The notes beneath the pieces were generated by a model, which was given only the letters and a program-made list of their open reading frames with translations, made no database searches and was not told the DNA's origin. Made by a program: the position numbers and the translations under genes. This document shows, in pieces, positions 49,257-57,587 of a stretch of DNA of 57,701 bases. Each line of letters opens with the position of its first letter. Positions within the stretch are counted from its first letter, which is position 1. The DNA lies in NCBI GenBank assembly GCA_018062345.1, contig JAGOSL010000009.1, positions 1-57,701 on the forward strand, in the 5' to 3' direction. This DNA comes from Pseudomonadota bacterium (GTDB lineage: Bacteria; Pseudomonadota; Alphaproteobacteria; Paracaedibacterales; CAITNM01).

Positions 49257-50126
49257 ATGGTATTGCAGCTGGTCATTATTACAGGGCTTTCAGGGGCTGG
49301 AAGAACAACCGCATTAAAAGCGCTTGAAGATCAGTATTACCAAGTTATTGATAATTTGCCATTGCTAATGATACCAGCGCTTGTGGAGCATTTTGATAAA
49401 CAGCCACCAACTAATAATTTGGTAGCTGTTGGGCTTGAACGTATTGATTTTACATCAAAACAAGCCTCAACCCTTTTAGAAAATTTACTTTCTAACCCAA
49501 AAATTAATTTACGCATTATTTATTTAGAGTGTGACGAAGAAACAATTTTGCGCCGTTACAATGAATCACGGCGTCCCCACCCTATTGCAGCCAAAAATTT
49601 AAAAGCGGCAGTTTCTTTGGAAAAGCAACAGCTTGCGCCCCTGCGCGCAATTGCAGAGATGCAGCTTGATACATCAGACCTAGATATTCGTCATTTAAGA
49701 AAGCTTTTACAGCACTATTTCGATGACAACAGAAAAGGTGAGCAAACGCTTAAAATTCAATTGCTTTCCTTTTCCTACAAGCAAGCCCTTCCTAAAATAG
49801 CGGACATGATTATCGATGTTAGATTCTTAAGCAATCCTTACTATGACACGCGCCTGCGCCCCCTTAACGGCAAAGACAAAGATGTGCAGCAATATATTAA
49901 GCAAGATACCAGGTGGATGATTGTAGAGCACCATTTCAAAGAATTTTTGATCAATGCTATTGATGGATACAAGGAACAAGGTAGGTTTTACCTAACAATT
50001 GCCTTTGGTTGTACAGGCGGACAACACCGTAGCGTTTTTATAACTGAATATTTTCATAACATTCTTAAAAAATTGCACTATGATTGTACGGTCGAACACC
50101 GAGACTTAAGGACAAATACTTTATGA
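49257..50126 (+). CDS. rapZ: RapZ/YvcJ family nucleotide-binding protein
   Basis: A 289-residue protein. The P-loop is GLSGAGRTTALKALED (Arg in place of the usual Walker Lys, as in many alphaproteobacterial members). It has YQVIDNLPLLMIP, RRYNESRRPHPI, and the C-terminal FGCTGGQHRSVFI and HRDL segments. In E. coli RapZ controls amino-sugar synthesis by acting on a small RNA; in alphaproteobacteria the role is less clear. The ATG at 49257 is preferred to a TTG at 49245. It overlaps the next gene by four bases. Confidence 0.95.
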   Translation: MVLQLVIITGLSGAGRTTALKALEDQYYQVIDNLPLLMIPALVEHFDKQPPTNNLVAVGLERIDFTSKQASTLLENLLSNPKINLRIIYLECDEETILRRYNESRRPHPIAAKNLKAAVSLEKQQLAPLRAIAEMQLDTSDLDIRHLRKLLQHYFDDNRKGEQTLKIQLLSFSYKQALPKIADMIIDVRFLSNPYYDTRLRPLNGKDKDVQQYIKQDTRWMIVEHHFKEFLINAIDGYKEQGRFYLTIAFGCTGGQHRSVFITEYFHNILKKLHYDCTVEHRDLRTNTL

Positions 50127-50539
50127 TTGGCATCCTGCTTCTTACTCATGGACCTTTGGGAAACGCTCTTTTAGAGACGCTTGAAACTATTATGGGAAAG
50201 CAAGAAGATATAATGTGCATTACCTGTAATCCGGGCGATGATCCCGAGGTTAAGAAAGAAGCAATTTACAAAGCAATAGATAAGCTTAATACTGGAAAAG
50301 GGGTTATTATTCTAACCGACATGTTTGGAGGAACCCCGTCAAATCTGGCTATGTCTGTTTTGGGCGTAAAGCCCATAGAAGTTATAGCGGGCGTAAATCT
50401 GCCAATGTTGATAAAGTTCGTTGAAAACAGGCGCCACACGGTTTTGCCAGAAGCGGCACAAAGGGCTTTTGAAGCTGGCCGAAAATATATCCAAATTGCC
50501 TCTACGCTTTTGTCACCTGCGCAAATAATGCAATCATGA
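50123..50539 (+). CDS. PTS EIIA component, mannose/fructose-type
   Basis: A 138-residue EIIA(Man)-like protein starting MIGILLLTHGPLGNALLETL with the phospho-acceptor His9. DMFGGTPSNLAMSVL is the family signature in the middle. It takes a phosphoryl group from HPr and has regulatory partners. No EIIB, EIIC or EIID gene is near, so it is probably part of a regulatory rather than a transport PTS. It overlaps rapZ and ptsH by four bases each (ATGA). Confidence 0.93.
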   Translation: MIGILLLTHGPLGNALLETLETIMGKQEDIMCITCNPGDDPEVKKEAIYKAIDKLNTGKGVIILTDMFGGTPSNLAMSVLGVKPIEVIAGVNLPMLIKFVENRRHTVLPEAAQRAFEAGRKYIQIASTLLSPAQIMQS

Positions 50540-50784
50540 TAACCTATTCCTTTCAAGTTTTAATTCCCGAGGGATTGCATGCAAGGCCCTGCGCAAAACT
50601 TATTGAGATTTTAAAACCTTATGAGCCAGTAAGTTTCAGCTATAATAGCGTAACCATCAATATACTATCTATACTTGAGCTGCTACTGCTTAAAGTAGGA
50701 TATGGCTGTTCTTTAGCAATTAATACCCTACAACCTTTGCCTGCTGGTGTTTTGGAAGACTTGAAGAAAGTCTTCGAGGGGTAG
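50536..50784 (+). CDS. ptsH: HPr phosphocarrier protein
   Basis: An 82-residue HPr with EGLHARPCAKLIEIL, where His15 is the phosphorylation site. The region of the regulatory Ser46 is NILSILELL, close to the usual but divergent. It relays phosphate from EI to the upstream EIIA. HPr kinase (hprK), the usual neighbour in this alphaproteobacterial cluster, is not in the window. Terminal overlap with the EIIA gene suggests coupling. Confidence 0.93.
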   Translation: MITYSFQVLIPEGLHARPCAKLIEILKPYEPVSFSYNSVTINILSILELLLLKVGYGCSLAINTLQPLPAGVLEDLKKVFEG

Positions 50785-50810
50785 CCAGCTATTGCGGCTA
50801 AGGCATCTGC

Positions 50811-51656
50811 TTAGCGTAAATGGCGCAAGATTTTCCCCAAAGTTTCTGGAATTTCCGCCCTTGGCGCTACAATATCAATCATGCCATGGTCACGCAAATA
50901 TTCTGCGCGTTGAAAACCTTCTGGTAAGGTTTGACGAATAGTTTCTTCGATAACTCTGGCGCCCGTGAACCCAATAATTGCACCTGGTTCTGCGATGCTT
51001 ATATCACCAAGCATAGCAAATGACGCACTAACGCCCCCTGTAGTGGGGTCTGCAAGTAGAGTAAGGTAAGGAAGGCCAGCTTCTTTTACCATTTGTACGG
51101 CAATGGTTGTACGCGGCATCTGCATTAAGGACAAGATCCCTTCCTGCATGCGTGCTCCACCAGAAGCTGTAATTGCTAGCATCGGACTACGACTTTTTAC
51201 CGCGAGCTCAGCAGCACTGACCATGGCTTGCCCCGCATAAAGCCCCATTGACCCGCCCATAAAATCAAAATCAAAAATGCACACGACTAAGTTGTGTCCC
51301 TTAACCTGCCCAAACGCCACCAATACTGAATCTTCATGACCAGTTTTTTGACGGTATTCCTTCAATCTATCAGAATAACGCTTTGAATCTTTAAACTTCA
51401 GAGGATCATGAATAACCGAAGGAACCTCTTGCAAGGTGTACATTCCATTATCAAATAGATTATGTAAACGTTCCTTGGCAGAAATGCGCATGTGATGCCC
51501 ACAATGGTGACATACGCTTAGATTTGCCTTCAGGTCACGGTGAAAGAGCATGTGCTCACAACCAGAACATTTTGTCCAAAGGTTATCGGCAACATCTATT
51601 TTTTTGTTGATCAGAGCCTGAATTTTCGGCTTTACGAAGTTTGTTAACCAATTCAT
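50811..51656 (-). CDS. accD: Acetyl-CoA carboxylase carboxyltransferase beta subunit
   Basis: A 281-residue AccD. The N-terminal zinc ribbon is CSGCEHMLFHRDLKANLSVC with a following HHCGHHMR. The carboxyltransferase core has SGGARMQEGILSLMQM, LADPTTGGVSASFAMLGD and AEPGAIIGFTGARVIEETI. With AccA it transfers the carboxyl group from biotin to acetyl-CoA for fatty acid synthesis. It lies downstream of rpsA beyond a terminator. The neighbour usual in many bacteria (folC or trpA) is not here. Confidence 0.97.
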   Translation of the reverse strand: MNWLTNFVKPKIQALINKKIDVADNLWTKCSGCEHMLFHRDLKANLSVCHHCGHHMRISAKERLHNLFDNGMYTLQEVPSVIHDPLKFKDSKRYSDRLKEYRQKTGHEDSVLVAFGQVKGHNLVVCIFDFDFMGGSMGLYAGQAMVSAAELAVKSRSPMLAITASGGARMQEGILSLMQMPRTTIAVQMVKEAGLPYLTLLADPTTGGVSASFAMLGDISIAEPGAIIGFTGARVIEETIRQTLPEGFQRAEYLRDHGMIDIVAPRAEIPETLGKILRHLR

Positions 51657-51671
51657 AAAAATTCCCTAATG

Positions 51672-51703
51672 AAAAAAGAGGGGAAAAGATTTTTCTTTTC
51701 CCC
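51672..51703 (-). terminator. Rho-independent terminator after rpsA
   Basis: On the minus strand a GGGGAAAAG/CTTTTCCCC 9-bp stem with a 6-base loop is followed by TCTTTTTT. It lies between the rpsA stop and the accD start, so accD needs its own promoter or readthrough. Confidence 0.85.
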
Positions 51704-51728
51704 ATGCACCTAAATGCAGATTAGGCCA

Positions 51729-53516
51729 CTATTCAGCAGTATCTGCGGCAGCTTTTTTCTTTGGTGCTGCTGCTTTCTTTTTTGGTTTTTCATCAGAAGC
51801 TATTTCAGCTTCTTCCTTAGCTGCAGTTTCTGATTTTTTAGATTTAGCCTTGCTTAAAGCTGTTCCTAAAATATCACCAAGGGTTGCGCCGCTATCAGAT
51901 GAACCATAAGTTGATAAAGCTTCTTTTTCCTCATCCATTTCGCGCGCTTTAATTGACAAGCTTACTTTTCTGGATGATTTCTCAACAGCCAAAACTTTAG
52001 CGTCAATTTTTTCGCCTACTGCGAAGCGATCAACGCGTTGTTCACCACGATCACGTGCAATATCTACCTTCTTAATGTAGCCTGACAAACCATTAGCCAA
52101 AGTTACTTCCATGCCTCTGTCATCAATTGCTGAAACAGAACAAGTTACAATATCGCCCTTTTTAATTGAAGATAATGCATCAGCTAAAGGATCTCCGCTT
52201 ACTTGTTTTACGCCAAGGCTTACACGTTCTTTCTCAGGATCAATATCAAGCACCTTAACTTTAACCATTTGGCCTTTTGTAAACTGCTTCAATGTTTCTT
52301 CAGTTGTTTCCTCCCAAGAAATATCATTGATGTGTACCATTCCATCAAGCTGCTCATTAATGCCTACGAACAAACCAAATTCTGTTACATTCTTAATTAC
52401 GCCTTCGAAGATGCTTCCCAATGGATGATCTTCAACAAGCTTTTGCCATGGGTTTTCCATGCACTGTTTTAAGCCAAGGCTAATGCGACGCTTTGACAGA
52501 TCAACAACCAAAACCACAACTTCAACTTCTTGACCAACGGTCAATATTTTTCCTGGGTGTAGATTCTTCTTAGTCCAGCTCATTTCAGTTACATAAATCA
52601 AGCCTTCAATCGCTGGTTGCAACTCAACAAATGCACCGTAGTCTGTGATGTTTGTCACTTTACCAACAACCTTTTGACCAGGCTTATATTGCAGGTCAAT
52701 ATTTTTCCATGGGTCAGAATCAAGTTGCTTCATGCCTAGTGAAATACGCTGCGTATCTTTATTGTAGCGAATCACTTGAACATCAATAGTTTCACCAACT
52801 TTTAGAACTTCATTTGGATGGTTAATGCGGCGCCATGAAATATCGGTCACATGCAGAAGTCCATCAACCCCACCAAGGTCAATAAAGGCACCGTAGTCTG
52901 TAATGTTTTTGACAACGCCGGCCACTACTTGACCTTCAGAAAGGTTTGCTACCAATTCGGTGCGCGCTTCTGCCCTTGATTCTTCTAATACAGAACGACG
53001 AGATACCACGATATTGCTGCGGCTCTTATCCATTTTTAAAATTTTAAATGGCTGCACGATATTCATTAGAGGCGCCAAATCACGAATTGGCCGAATATCA
53101 ACCTGGCTACCAGGTAAGAAGGCAATCACGCCATCTAAATCAACAGCAAAACCGCCCTTTACGCGGCCGAATATTATACCATCGATATGCGCGCCGGTAA
53201 CTAGCGCGTCTTCTAGCAAGTTCCAAGAAGCTTCACGGCGCGCTTTTTCAACGCTTAGCATTGCTTCGCCGTGGCGATCTTCCAAACGCTCAACATACAC
53301 TTCAATGCGGTCACCGACCTTTGCTTCGTGCATACCGGCGCGGCCAGTAATTTCTTTTAAAGGAACACGACCTTCCGATTTCATGCCAATATCAATAGTT
53401 GCCATGTCGTTATAGATACTAATAATGGTGCCTTTAACGACCTTACCTTCGAAGGTGCGGCTGTCTTGCATGAATTCATTTAAAAGATCTGAAAAATTCT
53501 CTTTTTGGGCTTGCAT
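51729..53516 (-). CDS. rpsA: 30S ribosomal protein S1
   Basis: A 595-residue protein with six S1 OB-fold repeats, several showing GxVxxITDYGAFVxL patterns (VVKNITDYGAFIDLGGVDG, VTNITDYGAFVELQP, IKNVTEFGLFVGINEQLDG). The C-terminal tail is Lys/Ala/Glu-rich (KKKAAAPKKKAAADTAE). S1 brings mRNA to the 30S subunit and matters here because several genes have poor ribosome sites. Followed by a clear terminator. Confidence 0.97.
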   Translation of the reverse strand: MQAQKENFSDLLNEFMQDSRTFEGKVVKGTIISIYNDMATIDIGMKSEGRVPLKEITGRAGMHEAKVGDRIEVYVERLEDRHGEAMLSVEKARREASWNLLEDALVTGAHIDGIIFGRVKGGFAVDLDGVIAFLPGSQVDIRPIRDLAPLMNIVQPFKILKMDKSRSNIVVSRRSVLEESRAEARTELVANLSEGQVVAGVVKNITDYGAFIDLGGVDGLLHVTDISWRRINHPNEVLKVGETIDVQVIRYNKDTQRISLGMKQLDSDPWKNIDLQYKPGQKVVGKVTNITDYGAFVELQPAIEGLIYVTEMSWTKKNLHPGKILTVGQEVEVVVLVVDLSKRRISLGLKQCMENPWQKLVEDHPLGSIFEGVIKNVTEFGLFVGINEQLDGMVHINDISWEETTEETLKQFTKGQMVKVKVLDIDPEKERVSLGVKQVSGDPLADALSSIKKGDIVTCSVSAIDDRGMEVTLANGLSGYIKKVDIARDRGEQRVDRFAVGEKIDAKVLAVEKSSRKVSLSIKAREMDEEKEALSTYGSSDSGATLGDILGTALSKAKSKKSETAAKEEAEIASDEKPKKKAAAPKKKAAADTAE

Positions 53517-53668
53517 AATAAAAATGTCCTGAAGTGTGGCTCGTGAAATATAAAAAATTGAGCCGGCTAGAAGTTATAACTGACAGGATTATGCCACAGG
53601 GTTACTTTGGATGCAAAGGGATTTTTGAGGGGGTTTTTGGGGTGGGCTTTGCTTGAGGCGAAAACAAG

Positions 53669-53694
53669 AAAGGATTGCCGGGAGGCAATCCTTT
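53669..53694 (-). terminator. Rho-independent terminator after the coiled-coil gene
   Basis: An 11-bp stem AAAGGATTGCC/GGCAATCCTTT with a GGGA loop, followed on the minus strand by CTTGTTTT. It serves the gene ending at 53723. Confidence 0.8.
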
Positions 53695-53722
53695 GATAAA
53701 ATTATTGGCAGAGATATTGAGC

Positions 53723-54808
53723 TTACCGAATCGCACTGAGAAGCACATTTCGGAACGCCAATTTTGTTCTAGGTGATTGATTTGTCTCCATCCTACTAGG
53801 ATCAATACTTCCATGCAAAACAATACTATCGTCTTTACCAGGCACAATGGTGTCTATAAGTGCCCAAAGCGCCGCATTAATTTTTTGCATATAATTATTG
53901 TGTAACGCCATTGGTCCAGAGCTGTTCGATGGCATAGGAATAGCAGACAAATCTAGATTATTTATTGCTCCTGCCACTTTTGATAAAAACTCTCCTTTTT
54001 TTGCAGCATGCTCGACAAATACCCAAGTAGGCTGAATCAAAAGGTCCGCATTAGCATCGCCTGGTTGAATTTTGTTTATGCACTCAGTAAGTTTTTGTAT
54101 GATTTCAGCCTTAACAACAGACCAAAAGCCATCCAGATTTCCATTTTCCGCTGCTGCTTTATAGGCTTCAACCATCGTTCTATTTCCATTAAAAACGCGG
54201 TTTAATTCGCGATCTTGCGTTGATGGCACACTAATTGCCGTTGTGGTGTCATGCCCTGAGGTAGAGGTAGAATCTGAAGATGCCTTCTGCAATTCTTCAA
54301 GCTGTTGTTGCATAATTATAGCAGCATCTCTAAGTCGCTCTATTTCCATTGTTTGTAACTCAACTTTAGACGGGGTAGACGGAAACAACTTAAATGGTAC
54401 ACTTGGACTACTCATGCCAGAAAAATTATTAGAAGAAGGGCTTCTCGACACAGAAGGAGTTCCTAACTCTGCCTCTAGTTCCGTTATTTGACCTTTAAGA
54501 ATGCAGCATGCATCTCTTAAATCACCCACTCTATAACCTTGAAAATCTTTTCGGTAATCCTTTGGGTTTTTAGAGGAACTAGAATCACCTCTTCCAAGTT
54601 GCTGTTCCAATTCTGCAATACGTGCCTTCATCTCGCAGGCCTTATCCTGAAGATCGCGTAAAGAAGAAATTTTAGCAAATTCACTTTTACAACTTACTGG
54701 TGTATGAGGTATAGACCTTCCATTTGTTTTAACAGGTGTATCTGCAGCACATAACAAGCTAGTAGACATAATGATCGGCATCAAAAGTGCTACTGGACGA
54801 AAATTCAT
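53723..54808 (-). CDS. Secreted coiled-coil protein, longer member of a duplicated pair
   Basis: A 361-residue protein. It has a Sec signal (MNFRPVALLMPIIMSTSLLCA, cleavage near CAA-DT). Residues about 40-120 are a Leu/Glu/Lys coiled-coil block (ISSLRDLQDKACEMKARI, AELEQQLGRGD, then YRVGDLRDACCILKGQI) that is shared almost unchanged with the neighbouring gene at 54886-55344. A disordered Ser/Pro/Thr region follows, then a further LRDAAIIMQQQLEELQ coil and a C-terminal helical domain (INAALWALIDTIVPGKD). The ATG at 54808 has a GTGAGG ribosome site. Function unknown; likely exported and surface-associated. Confidence 0.75.
   Translation of the reverse strand: MNFRPVALLMPIIMSTSLLCAADTPVKTNGRSIPHTPVSCKSEFAKISSLRDLQDKACEMKARIAELEQQLGRGDSSSSKNPKDYRKDFQGYRVGDLRDACCILKGQITELEAELGTPSVSRSPSSNNFSGMSSPSVPFKLFPSTPSKVELQTMEIERLRDAAIIMQQQLEELQKASSDSTSTSGHDTTTAISVPSTQDRELNRVFNGNRTMVEAYKAAAENGNLDGFWSVVKAEIIQKLTECINKIQPGDANADLLIQPTWVFVEHAAKKGEFLSKVAGAINNLDLSAIPMPSNSSGPMALHNNYMQKINAALWALIDTIVPGKDDSIVLHGSIDPSRMETNQSPRTKLAFRNVLLSAIR
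54491..54699 (-). repeat. Duplicated coding block, copy 1
   Basis: About 209 bases, aligned without gaps to 55051-55259 at an offset of 560 bases, with only about 15 differences by eye. It encodes the coiled-coil block shared by the two adjacent secreted proteins. Several differences are silent. Confidence 0.85.
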
Positions 54809-54885
54809 ATTCAACCTCACTAAATAAAAATATAGATTTATAACTAAATATAAAATTTTTTAGTAAATAAATCGTTAACAGAAAT

Positions 54886-55344
54886 TTAGTATGGATTAGC
54901 GATTGAAGGTATAGATTTTTTTGCACCTACCGCTGAAGAGTCCATTGATGAGCTTAGCGGAAAATTTAACATGCTGGCACTAGGTGTATTCGAAGAAGAC
55001 TTTTTATTGCTAACAGAAGAAACTAATTCTTCTTCTAATGTCATTATATGAGTCTTAAGAATGTAGCATGCATCTCTTAAGTCACCGACTCTATAACCTT
55101 GAAAATCTTTTCGGTAATCCTTTGGGTTTTTAGAGGAATTAGAATCGCCTCTTCCAAGTTGCTGCTCTAATTCTGCAATGCGCGCCTTCATCTCGCAAGC
55201 TTTATCCTGAAGATCCCGCAAAGAAGAAATTTTAGCAAATTCACTTTTATAACTGACTACTCCATTATTAGAGGAAGAATCTGCTGCTCCTATTAAGCAG
55301 CATATTAAAGCAGAAAACTCAATAAATTTATAAAACCAAACCAT
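54886..55344 (-). CDS. Secreted coiled-coil protein, shorter member of a duplicated pair
   Basis: A 152-residue protein. Its N-terminus (MVWFYKFIEFSALICCLIGAADS) is a plausible Sec signal. It then carries the same SSLRDLQDKACEMKARIAEL block as its neighbour, but replaces the long C-terminal part with a short Ser/Asn-rich tail. It is therefore a shortened paralogue: duplication of the 5' portion, or loss of the 3' part. Both genes are on the minus strand, 77 bases apart. Function unknown. Confidence 0.7.
   Translation of the reverse strand: MVWFYKFIEFSALICCLIGAADSSSNNGVVSYKSEFAKISSLRDLQDKACEMKARIAELEQQLGRGDSNSSKNPKDYRKDFQGYRVGDLRDACYILKTHIMTLEEELVSSVSNKKSSSNTPSASMLNFPLSSSMDSSAVGAKKSIPSIANPY
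55051..55259 (-). repeat. Duplicated coding block, copy 2
   Basis: Second copy of the block at 54491-54699. The similarity stops sharply on both sides: the signal peptides and tails of the two proteins differ. Confidence 0.85.
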
Positions 55345-55448
55345 ACTAATGCCGCAAGATTACGTTTATGATTAGATTCATGTTAGAGGATTTAGGTTAA
55401 TTTTTTATTAACTATGTAGTCCTGAGTTTAATACATACAATGGTAACA

Positions 55449-55482
55449 AAAAAGCCTTTCCCCAACAGAGGAAAGGCTTTTT
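55449..55482 (-). terminator. Rho-independent terminator after the helical exported gene
   Basis: A 13-bp stem AAAAAGCCTTTCC/GGAAAGGCTTTTT with an 8-base loop, flanked by A and T runs on both sides, 19 bases after the stop of the gene at 55501. It probably works in both directions. Confidence 0.85.
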
Positions 55483-55500
55483 ATTTTTTCTTATGCTAAA

Positions 55501-56352
55501 TTATTGACGAATTAGCTCTATAATTGCAGCTCTTAAATGACCAACCGTTGTACCAGCCAAAATTTGAGTACCATCAGCTTTTTGGCCAACAGCTAGCTGA
55601 GCAGCTGCTAAATTTCCAGCTTTAGGTATAACAAATGCCCAATCTGCGTCAGCGCCGAAAGTATCAATCCATGGGGCAATAGCATCTTCTAGTGCAGTAC
55701 CAACTGATGCCTTAGTAACTGCTAATGATTCCACAATATTCTGTGCTCTTGCGTCTACAGCCGGTACAGGGCCTGCACCCGCTGTTGCAATAGCATTTAT
55801 CTCGGCAAAATCAAGAGAATCAACCAAAGCATCAAAAGAAGCCAATACTTCGGCCAACTCGCGATTTGCTGGATCATTCAAAGCTAATCCTCCTGTAGCA
55901 CCTGCTGGTGCATGTCCTACTCCTACCGGGTTTCTTTCCATAAAATCTCCACCCGCACCGTTTTCTAGCGCATTAAACATAGCAGCAACGCTCGCCTTCA
56001 ATTGATTAGCCTTAAACTGAATGTAAGGAGTACAATCTGGATTCCCAATACTTGCTAGCAAAGCTGTTAAGTCTGTATTTTGAGCACCTACTGGCAAAGC
56101 ATTTAATAAAGCCGCATCTCTTTCATTCGTGCGAATGAGTAAGTCTGCCAAAGCATTATCTCTCTCAGTTGTCCGAACGGCTAGGTCTGCCCCGTGTTGC
56201 TTAGATGCAGCTAAATGCTCAATTGCTTTATCACGAGCATCGTGCACAGATAATCTCCTAATCTCAGTTCTTTCCAAATTTGTCACAGCTTCCAAACTAT
56301 CAGAAAAAGTAAAAGCAATGGCTGCTGCACTTAATAAGTATTTTAGTTTCAT
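55501..56352 (-). CDS. Exported helical protein with tandem coiled-coil repeat
   Basis: A 283-residue protein. It has a Sec signal (MKLKYLLSAAAIAFTFSDSLEA) and then a coiled-coil region with a tandem repeat (LAVRTTERDNALAD / LLIRTNERDAALLN). The rest is Ala-rich helical sequence with one cysteine. The end reads TVGHLRAAIIELIRQ, which recalls the LRDAC...I-L ends of the coiled-coil blocks in the two neighbouring secreted genes, so a common origin is possible but unproved. No enzyme motif is visible. Confidence 0.7.
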   Translation of the reverse strand: MKLKYLLSAAAIAFTFSDSLEAVTNLERTEIRRLSVHDARDKAIEHLAASKQHGADLAVRTTERDNALADLLIRTNERDAALLNALPVGAQNTDLTALLASIGNPDCTPYIQFKANQLKASVAAMFNALENGAGGDFMERNPVGVGHAPAGATGGLALNDPANRELAEVLASFDALVDSLDFAEINAIATAGAGPVPAVDARAQNIVESLAVTKASVGTALEDAIAPWIDTFGADADWAFVIPKAGNLAAAQLAVGQKADGTQILAGTTVGHLRAAIIELIRQ

Positions 56353-56504
56353 AATATTGTCTCCAATTTTGTTAAAAGGCTAAAATAAAACGAGCATTTT
56401 CACACCCATTTCAAGGTCGAAACATCTTATAAAAAACGATGCATCTATCAGTAAAATACCTATATATTATTTTGCGAAAAATAGCAAGAATTATTTTAAA
56501 ATAA

Positions 56505-56535
56505 AAAGACCGCTCTCCGAAAAATAGCGGTCTTT
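56505..56535 (-). terminator. Rho-independent terminator after the outer-membrane gene
   Basis: A 10-bp stem AAAGACCGCT/AGCGGTCTTT with an 11-base loop, followed on the minus strand by TTAT, 22 bases after the stop at 56558. Confidence 0.8.
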
Positions 56536-56557
56536 AATAACAATTTTTTAGTTATCT

Positions 56558-57289
56558 CTAAAAATTATATACTACACCAATATTAAAGCTATGAACTTTT
56601 GGCTGATGTTTAATAGTTACCACATCCAGCTGACCAGGATTTCTGGCGTTTTCTCCCGAAGCGCCAACCTTTTTACCACGATGCATTGCAAACTTATATT
56701 CCGTTCTGAAACTCAAGTTTTTTACTAAGGCAAAACGCATACCAACGCCAGGCACAAACGCCAGGCTGTTATATTTCTTATTAATTGATGTAGACATATA
56801 CCCTGCTGGAGTTGGGTCAGAAAACTGTACCTTAAATTTTCTCATCTCGACTCCTAGAATAGCATATGCTACACAATTTTCAGCTGGCAAAAAACCTAAG
56901 TGTAATGAGGCACCATATGCATCTGTAGAGGCACTTTTTAATGTAACAGGTTGAGCACCTGCAAAAGCAGGATTTTGTTTGTCTTTCAAGCTATCAAACT
57001 GATAAAAAACTTCGCCTCCCAACCAAAATTCATTTATTTTAGCGCCATAACCACCAAAAAGAATTGCAGCAGCAGATGCTTTTGAAAGGCTGAAATTCCC
57101 CTGGTCTTGCAGAATTTGTGCCCCACCACCGGCATCGTTTGATGTGGTGAGCTTGTTCTTCCCGCCAAGCACTGAAATTCCAGCAGCAACACCTGCGTAT
57201 GCACCAGAAGAAATTTGCGGAGCAGCAGATAGTTGAGCAGCATTAACAAGAGCCGCTGCGCTTAGTGATAACAAAACTTTAGTTTTCAT
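56558..57289 (-). CDS. Outer-membrane beta-barrel protein
   Basis: A 243-residue protein with a Sec signal (MKTKVLLSLSAAALVNAAQLSAA) and alternating amphipathic strands in the OMP_b-brl/surface-antigen style (SGAYAGVAAGISVLGG, AAAILFGGYGAKINEFWLGGE, YAILGVEMRKFKVQF, NLSFRTEYKFAM). It ends in the barrel-closing pattern IGVVYNF with a terminal Phe recognised by BamA. Probably an eight-stranded barrel exposed at the cell surface; substrate or ligand unknown. It is the nearest gene to the rRNA cluster. Confidence 0.85.
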   Translation of the reverse strand: MKTKVLLSLSAAALVNAAQLSAAPQISSGAYAGVAAGISVLGGKNKLTTSNDAGGGAQILQDQGNFSLSKASAAAILFGGYGAKINEFWLGGEVFYQFDSLKDKQNPAFAGAQPVTLKSASTDAYGASLHLGFLPAENCVAYAILGVEMRKFKVQFSDPTPAGYMSTSINKKYNSLAFVPGVGMRFALVKNLSFRTEYKFAMHRGKKVGASGENARNPGQLDVVTIKHQPKVHSFNIGVVYNF

Positions 57290-57587
57290 CGGGATTCCTT
57301 AAATAAAAAATACATTCTTTGTGAAAAAGGTAGCTGAAATGGGGAGGAAGGTCAAATAGTTAGAGGCCGCCCGGAATAGCAGTGAACGCAGTGTGGCAAA
57401 ATTGCGACAATTCATCTTAAGAGGAAAAGGAACTTAAAATAGTGATGCGCTTGGGTGGATTGCCACAGCTCCGCTTACAAGGCCTTGCAAAGAGGATTCC
57501 AACTTTGCGATTTTTGGGCAGGCGGGAATCTAACTGTCATATTTGTAGCGGTGAAGAAAGTTGAAGAAAAGTACAGCTATGCGAAGA
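57290..57587. other. Region between the outer-membrane gene and 5S rRNA, with degenerate repeat-like sequence
   Basis: About 298 bases with no supported gene. The middle is GC-richer than nearby spacers and contains GGATTGCCACAGCTCCGC and, near 57520-57532, GGCAGGCGGGAATC. These look like decayed parts of dispersed palindromic repeats of the kind seen at 158-175 and 5663-5682. The promoter of the outer-membrane gene must lie in the left part. Confidence 0.4.

Noticed and set aside
52960..53415. 151-residue plus frame opposite rpsA
   Set aside because: Antisense to the S1 repeats; low-information composition.
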